Of a stretch of 37,703 nt of DNA, positions 32,562 to 37,703 are shown one piece after another. Position 1 is the first letter of the stretch. The number at the start of each line of letters is the position of its first letter. The DNA is from Myxococcales bacterium (GTDB taxonomy: Bacteria > Myxococcota_A > UBA9042): the NCBI GenBank assembly GCA_947499075.1, contig CANMNA010000015.1, positions 1 to 37,703 on the forward strand, written 5' to 3'. The position numbers and the translations under genes were made by a program. The notes beneath the pieces were generated by a model. The model searched no databases. It saw only the letters and a program-made list of their open reading frames with translations, and had not been told where the DNA came from.

Positions 32562-32580
32562 GGCTGCCGCGCAGGCAGCC
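32562..32580 (-). other. Hairpin in the tRNA-Ala 5' leader
   Basis: GGCTGCC-TGCGC-GGCAGCC (minus strand) forms a 7-bp stem between the promoter and the 5' end of the tRNA. It may guide 5' processing. Confidence 0.55.
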
Positions 32581-32594
32581 CGTAAGCGGCGCGC

Positions 32595-32622
32595 AGTATA
32601 GCGATCGGTGCGCAGCCGTCAA
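32595..32622 (-). promoter_or_regulatory. Promoter of tRNA-Ala
   Basis: TTGACG (32622-32617 on the minus strand) and TATACT (32600-32595) are separated by 16 nt, a good sigma-70 match. Transcription would start near 32588, about 40 nt before the tRNA. Confidence 0.75.
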
Positions 32623-32682
32623 CCGCATGGCCGCGACAAACCGTCTGTCGCCCATTTTCGCCGCGCCGGTGCGAATTTGGGC

Positions 32683-32711
32683 TTGAACGGGCTGCGACTT
32701 TGCTGCACAAT
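32683..32711 (+). promoter_or_regulatory. Candidate promoter of the infC cluster
   Basis: TTGAAC (32683-32688) and CACAAT (32706-32711) are separated by 17 nt. If used, it leaves a leader of about 290 nt before infC. Confidence 0.45.
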
Positions 32712-33009
32712 CCGCCCGCCGCGGCCCATTGGGGTCCCGCGGTTCGCAGTAGCGCCCACAAAACTCAGCGCCAAGATTGGGCGCAGCTGGCTAGAATCAA
32801 AGGCGAAGCGATCAAGTGGTTGCTGGTTCCTCGAAGCTGGCGTGGCAACTCCGGCAACGATCTCCGTTGCGCTCGCTACGAAGTGCTTGCGCTGAGAGGC
32901 GCCAACTGCACCCGCCGACAATCGGAAAGGGCAGCCATTACAGGACCGCAGTCGATTCAACCGCCCATACGATCAGCCACGTAGCCCGAGAGGAGAAGTA
33001 CATCCAAGA
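32712..33009 (+). other. Leader region of infC without a gene
   Basis: This stretch has no convincing reading frame. It contains short stems such as GCGCC-AAGATTG-GGCGC near 32770. AGGAG at 32991-32995 precedes the infC ATG by 14 nt, longer than usual. Translation factor operons are often controlled in their leader; whether this one is cannot be read from the sequence. Confidence 0.4.
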
Positions 33010-33681
33010 ATGGTAGCCCCAAATATCCCAGCTCGCCCCGAAGCCCAAGACGCACGCAACCGCGAACCGCGCGTCAACCACCGCATTCGCGTCCCCGAAG
33101 TTCGCTTGGTCGGCGTGGAGGGCGAGCAACTCGGCATCGTCGCGATCGAAGACGCCATGCGCATGGCGCAAGAACTCAGCATCGATCTCGTGGAGGTAGC
33201 TGCTGCGGCGCGGCCGCCCGTCTGCAAGCTGATGGACTATGGCAAGTTCAAGTATTTGCAGAAGAAAAAGACCGCGGAGGCCAAGCGATCGTCGACCCAC
33301 GTCGAGGTCAAGGAGGTCAAAATTCGGCCCAAGACTGATGCCCATGACTTCCAGACCAAGCTCAACCAAGCCCGGCGCTTCCTGGTTGACGGCGACCGCG
33401 TCAAGCTCACGGTGATGTTTCGTGGCCGAGAGATTGCTTACGCTCGCCAGCAAGAGGGCCGGTTGATGGAGATCGCGACTGCGCTTGCCGACGTGTCTCA
33501 AATCGACGTCTTGCCCAAAGTCGAGGGCCGCAACATGTCGATGATGCTCAACCCGAAGCGTGGCGGCAGCGTGGCTGTGGCCAAGCCGGTCGTCGAGCCA
33601 CCGCCTCCGCCAGTCGCGGCGCCGCCGGTGCCGACAGGACCTTCGGTGACGACCCGTCGTGCCGGAGGGCGCCCAGCCTAA
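33010..33681 (+). CDS. infC: Translation initiation factor IF-3
   Basis: The 223-residue product has the family motifs RVNHRIRVPEVRLVG, EGEQLGIVAIEDAMRMA, DLVEVAAAARPPVCKLMDYG, KFKYLQKKK, KEVKIRPKTDAHDF and VKLTVMFRGREIAY. IF-3 guards start-codon selection on the 30S subunit. ATG 33010 is used rather than the ATT/ATC known from other bacteria; the only clear ribosome-binding site (AGGAG) is 14 nt upstream. The protein has an extra Pro-rich C-terminal tail (VVEPPPPPVAAPPVPTGPS) of about 30 residues. rpmI follows after 90 bp. Confidence 0.96.
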   Translation: MVAPNIPARPEAQDARNREPRVNHRIRVPEVRLVGVEGEQLGIVAIEDAMRMAQELSIDLVEVAAAARPPVCKLMDYGKFKYLQKKKTAEAKRSSTHVEVKEVKIRPKTDAHDFQTKLNQARRFLVDGDRVKLTVMFRGREIAYARQQEGRLMEIATALADVSQIDVLPKVEGRNMSMMLNPKRGGSVAVAKPVVEPPPPPVAAPPVPTGPSVTTRRAGGRPA

Positions 33682-33771
33682 CTCAAAGTTTAATCAAGTG
33701 ATTTGCGGGAACACACTCGCAAGGTCCAAGTTCAAGGCCCACCATGACCAGGGGCCGATCAGGAGTTCGCC

Positions 33772-33969
33772 ATGCCCAAACAGAAAACCCGTCGCGGCGC
33801 TGCCAAGCGTATGAAGATCATGGCCAAGGGCCGAATCAAGTGTGGCAAGGCCAACCGCCGCCACCTGCTTTCCGGCAAAACAACTAAGCGAAAGCGGCAG
33901 TTGCGCGCTCCCGGTGTCGTGCCGGCCGGCCTGCAAAAAATGGCACACGCCCAGTTGCCGTACGGCTAG
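33772..33969 (+). CDS. rpmI: 50S ribosomal protein L35
   Basis: The 65-residue product starts MPKQKTRRGAAKRMKIMAKG and has the L35 core KANRRHLLSGKTTKRKRQLR. AGGAG at 33760-33764 gives a good ribosome-binding site. Size and composition are normal. It sits between infC and rplT as in most bacteria, but the gap to rplT is unusually long. Confidence 0.96.
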   Translation: MPKQKTRRGAAKRMKIMAKGRIKCGKANRRHLLSGKTTKRKRQLRAPGVVPAGLQKMAHAQLPYG

Positions 33970-34407
33970 CACGTGCTGTGCGGTGAGCGATCGTGCACAA
34001 CGCCCGTAACGGCGCGGTAAATGTCGCGCCGGGGGCGTGACAAGCACGCTGACTCGCTGTAATCTCCGCCCTCTACGCGGCCGACCGAGCGTCGGTTGCA
34101 GCGCTGGAGACGCCACCGCAAGGGGCGGCTCGTCAGCAATGTCAGAAGAATTCAGCTAATTCTGAATTCAGCCACCATGGTGGCCGCAGCGCTCAAAAAC
34201 AGCTGAGCCAGATGCGTCCACAGGGGATGCGTGGGGTGAAGCGGCGCGGGCGGCAGACGCGGGTGCCGGCTGAAGTCGTGCGATGATCGGCCCACATTGC
34301 CTCAAGGCCGCCAAGTTTGCAGTCCACTGGACTGTAGCTGGGTGTGACCCAAGGCTACGTGGCAGTCGGCAACTGGCGGCAAAGAGCACTCGCTTGAGGA
34401 GTACGCA
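33970..34407 (+). other. Structured 438-nt spacer between rpmI and rplT
   Basis: No gene is seen. Several stems can be read: GGCGCG-GTAAATGT-CGCGCC near 34014-34033; GAATTCAG-CTAATT-CTGAATTC (34148-34169); GCCACCATGGTGGC (34171-34184); CAGTCC-ACT-GGACTG (34320-34334); and a nested stem GTAGC-TGGGT-GTG-ACCCA-AG-GCTAC (34334-34358) about 50 nt before the rplT start. rpmI and rplT are normally separated by a few tens of nt. The region could hold a regulatory element for L20 synthesis or an internal promoter. Confidence 0.6.
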
Positions 34408-34770
34408 ATGCCACGTGCAAAAGGTGGGTTTAAAACCCACCGTCGTCACAAACAAATTCTGAAAATGGCCAAGGGCATGCGGGCTGGCCGCTCGCGCCTG
34501 TACCGGACAGCGCGGGAGCAAGTGTACCGCGGTTTGAAGATGGCGTTCCGAGAGCGCCGCCGCAAGAAGCGTGAATTTCGCAGCTTGTGGATCGTCCGGA
34601 TCAATGCCGCCGTGCGGGCAATGGGCAGCAAATACTCGGTATTTGCTGGGTGGCTCGGCAAGTCGGGCGTTCAGTTGGACCGCAAGGCGCTGGCCGATTT
34701 GGCACTCCATGATCTGGATGCGTTCAAGGTCGTCTTTGAGCAAGTGAAATCTGCAGCGGTCGGCAAGTAG
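34408..34770 (+). CDS. rplT: 50S ribosomal protein L20
   Basis: The 120-residue product has the L20 pattern MPRAKGGFKTHRRHKQILKM, AKGMRAGRSRLYRTAREQV, RRRKKREFRSLWIVRINAAV and LDRKALADLALHD. L20 is needed for early 50S assembly and represses its own operon in several bacteria. GAGG at 34396-34399 precedes the ATG. Size is normal. Confidence 0.97.
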   Translation: MPRAKGGFKTHRRHKQILKMAKGMRAGRSRLYRTAREQVYRGLKMAFRERRRKKREFRSLWIVRINAAVRAMGSKYSVFAGWLGKSGVQLDRKALADLALHDLDAFKVVFEQVKSAAVGK

Positions 34771-34967
34771 CCTACCGCAACCCTTTGGGGCGTGATTGGA
34801 AACCGCAGGGCACAGGGCCCTGCACCACCGCGCCACCTGACGCGGCGCTAGGGGGCTTTGAGGCCCCGCAACGTCGCAAGTCCCGCGTCGCATCAACGAC
34901 GCAGCAACCGCGCCGCACCACGGCGCAACAACGCGTCCCAATCGGGACGCAATTTTGGAGCTAGGTT
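34771..34967 (+). other. Stem-rich leader between rplT and ihfA
   Basis: Hairpins include GCAGGGC-ACAGG-GCCCTGC near 34805-34823, a GGGGC...GCCCC stem near 34852-34868, and GCGTCCC-AATC-GGGACGC (34933-34950) followed by AATTTT. The last ends just before the ihfA ribosome-binding site (GGAG 34957-34960) and could act as a weak terminator or attenuator. The pheS-pheT genes usual at this place are absent. Confidence 0.55.
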
Positions 34968-35249
34968 ATGACCAAGGCCGATATCATCGAAGCCGTCTAC
35001 GAGAAGCTGGGTGGGTTCTCCAAGCGCGAAGCCGCTGAGCTCGTCGAGCACGTATTCGACACCCTCAAGGTCACGCTGTCCAAGCAGGAGAAAGTCAAGA
35101 TCTCTGGATTTGGCAATTTCGTTGTGCGTGAGAAGAAGGCGCGCATGGGACGCAACCCGCAGACCCGCCAACCGATCGAGATTTCGGCGCGGCGCGTGCT
35201 GACGTTCAAGCCGTCGCAGGTCCTCAAGTCGCAGCTCAACGGTAAGTAG
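34968..35249 (+). CDS. ihfA: HU/IHF-family DNA-bending protein, IHF alpha-like
   Basis: The 93-residue product has the HU/IHF fold: MTKADIIEAVYEKLGGFSKR, VKISGFGNFVVREKKARMGR, NPQTRQPIEISARRVLTFKP, SQVLKSQLN. The ARRVLTFKPSQVLK ending and the position after rplT favour IHF alpha over HU, though stand-alone HU cannot be excluded. It bends DNA in replication, recombination and transcription. It is the last gene before a strong terminator. Confidence 0.9.
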   Translation: MTKADIIEAVYEKLGGFSKREAAELVEHVFDTLKVTLSKQEKVKISGFGNFVVREKKARMGRNPQTRQPIEISARRVLTFKPSQVLKSQLNGK

Positions 35250-35274
35250 CCAGTAGCGGCGCGTAGTGCTCGTG

Positions 35275-35320
35275 AGCAGGGGCTTGGTCGCTAGTGTGGC
35301 CAAGCCCCTGCTGCTTTTTT
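35275..35320 (+). terminator. Strong rho-independent terminator after ihfA
   Basis: Arms AGCAGGGGCTTGG (35275-35287) and CCAAGCCCCTGCT (35300-35312) pair perfectly over 13 bp around a 12-nt loop, followed by GC and six T (35315-35320). It ends the infC-rpmI-rplT-ihfA transcript. Confidence 0.95.
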
Positions 35321-35387
35321 GCACGCCACAGACGCCCGTCGCGACTTCGCCCGGCACGCCCACCAACCTAAATTCCCCGCAGAAATC

Positions 35388-35540
35388 TCCCGCGGCCCCG
35401 ATTTGAGATGCGCGGTGCTGGGTTGCTCGCTGCGCTCGACAAGGAACAAGGAACTCAAAGAGCGAGGCGTACTCAGGTACGCCGCAGCGAGAGAAGCGAC
35501 GCAGTGACGCAGAGATGCGCTCAAAGCGGGGGATCGCGGA
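35388..35540. repeat. Large imperfect palindromic intergenic element
   Basis: Outer arms CCCCGATTTGAG (35396-35407) and CTCAAAGCGGGG (35520-35531) differ by one mismatch and extend outward with GC-rich sequence. At the centre GGCGTAC-TCAG-GTACGCC (35466-35483) forms a perfect 7-bp stem. Between them, TCGCTGCGCTCG on the left pairs partly with CGAGAGAAGCGA on the right. GAGATGCGC also occurs once in each arm as a direct repeat. The whole could fold as one long RNA or DNA structure. No gene is seen from 35321 to 35628. Confidence 0.75.
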
Positions 35541-35628
35541 CCAAGCGACACCTTTGCAGTTGCGGGGTCTTGCAGTAGGCTTGGCCACTGGGTTGCGGCC
35601 ATGCCTGCCCAGCAACCGGAGCTTTGCT

Positions 35629-36243
35629 ATGCCGACCCACCCCCCTCGCGATCAACCGGCAAAGTCGACCGCCAGTGCCACCCGCAAGACCAGCGCTCGC
35701 AAGCCGGCAGGCCCACAGGAGATCGAGTTGCGGCCTCCAGTGCCGCTGGCGCAGTGGCCCGACAAGACGCTGCTACGGATTAGCGAAGTAGCTCAGTTGA
35801 TTGGTGTTGCTGCCCACGTCGTTCGGTTTTGGACCTCGCAGTTTGGCGCGGTGCGTCCAGAGAGGTCGTCGTCTGGCAGGCTGCTTTTCGGCCGTCCAGC
35901 CGCTGAACGGTTGTTGCGAATTCGCGCCATGCTCTACGAACAAGGCCTGACGATCGCCGGTGCCCGCAAGGCTTTGGGCGCGGTCGTCGAGAAACCCAAG
36001 CCGATGGTTGTTGCTGAGCCGACGCCACATTTATTGGCGCAAATCGAGCGCTTGCAGACCGAGTTGCGCGGCGTGCAAGCCAGAGAGGCGGCCGCTCGGG
36101 CAGGTGAGGCGCAAGCGCGGCTCGAGGCTGCCGCCGCTAGAAAGGTCGCCGCAGCCATCCCGCAGTCTGACCAGCGCGCCTTGTCTGCCGTAATCACTGC
36201 GCTGGAACGGCTGGCAGCCCAACTGGATTTGCCTCCCGGGTAG
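35629..36243 (+). CDS. MerR-family transcription regulator
   Basis: ATG 35629 has GGAG about 8 nt upstream. The 204-residue product has a disordered N-terminal extension of about 45 residues (SATRKTSARKPAGPQ). A MerR-type winged helix follows (LLRISEVAQLIGVAAHVVRF, WTSQFGAVRPERSSSGRLLF, RLLRIRAMLYEQGLTIAGAR), then a helical, Ala/Glu/Arg-rich C-terminus suited to a coiled coil. No Cys pair for metal sensing is present. A merR gene after ihfA is common in deltaproteobacteria, and this one is probably the same conserved regulator. Its target is unknown. Confidence 0.88.
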   Translation: MPTHPPRDQPAKSTASATRKTSARKPAGPQEIELRPPVPLAQWPDKTLLRISEVAQLIGVAAHVVRFWTSQFGAVRPERSSSGRLLFGRPAAERLLRIRAMLYEQGLTIAGARKALGAVVEKPKPMVVAEPTPHLLAQIERLQTELRGVQAREAAARAGEAQARLEAAAARKVAAAIPQSDQRALSAVITALERLAAQLDLPPG

Positions 36244-36298
36244 GCCGACGTGACCGCGGGCCTTTCGCGCGCCATCGGATGTGGGTACGCTTGCCGCC

Positions 36299-37429
36299 AT
36301 GAGCGACCTGACCACCATCTCAAATGCTTCTGATTTGCGCGCCGCCTTGCAAAGCGGTCTTCTGGAACGATGCGAAGTTGGCCCAGCCGACTTGCCGCCG
36401 ATTGATGTTCCTCTTGTGCGCCTGAACCACGTGCGCATGGTCGGCACCAAGATGGTCGGCGTGCGCGCGGCCGGCTGGATTGCAAACCGGTGGAGCACCC
36501 GCGGCGTGCTTTTGCGTGGGGCGCGGCTGGAGCGGGCAGAGCTTGCCCACTGTGAGATCGCCAACGGTCAGGGCCAAGAGCTGCACTTGCCGTCGGCCAG
36601 GATCTTCGACACGCGGTTTCTTGAGACGCCCCTGACCAACGCCAATTTTGGCCGCTCGGTGCTCGTCGGCTGTGACTTTGCGCAGTCTGACCTCAATCAC
36701 GCGACGATGGTCGAGGCGATGCTGCTCAACTGCCGCTTTACCGACGCTCGGCAGGGCGGGGCAGTGCTGGACAACATCAACTTGGCGGGTGCGGTGCTGT
36801 GCAACGTCGAGTTGCGGGGCGCCAACCTTTTTCGGGCGAATTTCTCCAACGCCGTGCTGATCAACGTCGATTTGCGCGAAGCCAATCTGACTGGCGTAAG
36901 CTTTCGAAACGCGGTGATCATTGACGTTAAGACTGAGCGCGCTGAGTTGCAGGGCACGACTGCGCAGGAGTTTCAAGTGGCAGGCGCGTCACTGAATGAA
37001 ATTTGGGAACGCCTGCGCCACTTGCCCGGCGACGTGTTGGCGATGATGGCCGCCGCCCTCTTGCACCGCGCACCGTCATCAACTGGCGTGACATCTGCGG
37101 CAGCGACGGCGGCACCGACGCAAGGCGATCCCGTGGCCACCTTGCTGCGTTTGAGCTTTGCTGCGATGGTGCGTGAGTTGCAAGGTCGCGGAGGGCCACA
37201 GGAATTGGGCCAGCTTCGCGTCGATGGCGAACATGTGTATGCCCGCGCAATTAGCGGTGAAGAAGTGCGCCTCACGTCGGCAGATCGCAATGCGCCGCGC
37301 CAACCGGCGCCCATGCGCGTTCCGGATCCGCAGGCTGCGCAGCAGCGCGCCGCTGGGCCAGCGGCTGCGCCGGTCGCGCCGCCAGTTGCTGGTGGCAGCG
37401 GCCGCTTTTCGGGTCTAGAAATCGATTAG
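36299..37429 (+). CDS. Pentapeptide-repeat protein
   Basis: I use ATG 36299 (MSDLTTISNASDLRAALQSG); GTG 36281 in frame would add six residues. No clear ribosome-binding site is seen for either. The 376-residue product has pentapeptide repeats of the A(D/N)LXX type in the central 80-230 region (LTNANFGRSVLVGCDFAQSD, LRGANLFRANFSNAVLINVD, LREANLTGVSFRNAVIIDV), which form a right-handed quadrilateral beta-helix. Some such proteins mimic DNA and bind gyrase; most have unknown roles. The C-terminal third is helical then Pro/Ala-rich. It lies 55 bp after the MerR gene, possibly in the same unit. Confidence 0.88.
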   Translation: MSDLTTISNASDLRAALQSGLLERCEVGPADLPPIDVPLVRLNHVRMVGTKMVGVRAAGWIANRWSTRGVLLRGARLERAELAHCEIANGQGQELHLPSARIFDTRFLETPLTNANFGRSVLVGCDFAQSDLNHATMVEAMLLNCRFTDARQGGAVLDNINLAGAVLCNVELRGANLFRANFSNAVLINVDLREANLTGVSFRNAVIIDVKTERAELQGTTAQEFQVAGASLNEIWERLRHLPGDVLAMMAAALLHRAPSSTGVTSAAATAAPTQGDPVATLLRLSFAAMVRELQGRGGPQELGQLRVDGEHVYARAISGEEVRLTSADRNAPRQPAPMRVPDPQAAQQRAAGPAAAPVAPPVAGGSGRFSGLEID

Positions 37430-37467
37430 TCGACGCCAAACCTGCCAACTGCGGGCTTTTGGGCCCC

Positions 37468-37597
37468 GACGAAATCAAGTCGATGAGCAGCAGGCTGGGC
37501 ACCGTTGCCGCGAGTCGAACGCTTTCGCGATCTTGGTAAACAACAAAGCAAGCAAACGAGCCACCAACAAAATCGACTAGATCCTGTTGGCGCTCTT
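37468..37597. repeat. Dispersed 130-bp repeat, copy 2
   Basis: Ungapped match to 20284-20413, with roughly 85% identity, same orientation. The inverted repeat is imperfect here (CCAACAAAATCGA / TAGATCCTGTTGG). It lies about 40 bp after the pentapeptide-repeat gene. A small minus-strand reading frame across it is not taken as a gene. Confidence 0.9.
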
Positions 37598-37685
37598 AGT
37601 GTATTCAATTGTGTCAACTGAAAACCGCAGCGTTGATGACGGCTTGGGACGCCGTCGCAATGAATTGCGCGGCTACAGGTGACGG

Positions 37686-37703
37686 CGCCCGCCTGCGCGG
37701 GCG
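37686..37703. repeat. Hairpin at the right edge
   Basis: CGCCCGC-CTGC-GCGGGCG is a perfect 7-bp stem with a 4-nt loop that ends at the last base of the window, so what follows (for example a T-run) cannot be seen. Confidence 0.7.

Noticed and set aside
32619..32960. 113-codon minus-strand frame before infC
   Set aside because: No motif, unusual composition, and it lies over the candidate infC promoter and leader.
37426..37617. 63-codon minus-strand frame over repeat copy 2
   Set aside because: It consists mostly of repeat sequence; the corresponding frame in copy 1 is not preserved as a protein.

Overview
This GC-rich window looks chromosomal and most resembles a myxobacterium or related deltaproteobacterium (Myxococcota). 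I infer this from the product types: myxobacterial-style outer-membrane beta-barrels in a pair, MJ0042 zinc-finger/GYF proteins, a zinc-ribbon GspF-like protein, a Cys-rich tandem-repeat lipoprotein, and the order infC-rpmI-rplT-ihfA-merR. I see no phage, transposase, integrase, CRISPR array or rRNA.

Layout. 1-4477 (minus strand): a truncated molybdenum hydroxylase large subunit with its 2Fe-2S subunit, an exported FHA protein, and an overlapping pabB-pabC pair for p-aminobenzoate synthesis. 4584-8535 (plus): a protein of unknown function, a DnaC/IstB-like AAA+ ATPase, an overlapping GspF-like membrane protein, and a membrane-anchored protein ending in six SPD-type hexapeptides. 8536-9342 holds no convincing gene. 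9343-18936 (plus): a sigma region 4-like Cys-containing DNA-binding protein, purH, a zinc-finger/GYF membrane protein, yebC, a lipoprotein, tyrS, a Nudix hydrolase, phaR, a secreted protein and a degenerate PilT-like ATPase. 18939-20273 (minus): the Cys-rich lipoprotein. Then tRNA-Leu(GAG) on the minus strand, and ligA with an overlapping beta-barrel-like gene on the plus strand.

23471-26022 (minus): two tandem outer-membrane beta-barrel genes and galU. 26304-28133 (plus): a TetR regulator followed by a ferritin-like diiron protein, with two matching palindromes upstream that look like operators. 28141-32126 (minus): a DUF2225-like exported protein, tsaE, greA, a HEAT-like protein and an OPA-type MFS transporter. 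32228-32622 (minus): tRNA-Ala(GGC) with a good promoter and terminator, carrying a short minisatellite between the tRNA and the terminator. 33010-35320 (plus): the translation cluster infC-rpmI-rplT-ihfA, ending in a strong terminator. It lacks the pheS-pheT pair usually found between rplT and ihfA, and has a 438-nt structured gap between rpmI and rplT. Then a palindromic intergenic element, a MerR-type regulator and a pentapeptide-repeat protein.

The observations most worth a second look are non-coding: a 130-bp dispersed repeat in two ungapped copies 17 kb apart (20284 and 37468), whose hairpin shows a compensatory base change; the roughly 150-bp imperfect palindrome at 35388-35540; the structured rpmI-rplT spacer; and the paired palindromes in front of the tetR-diiron module. 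Among proteins, the Cys-rich repeat lipoprotein, the degenerate PilT, the Cys-containing sigma-region-4-like protein and the ATPase/GspF overlapping pair are the least conventional. All family assignments come from reading motifs by eye; no database search was run.
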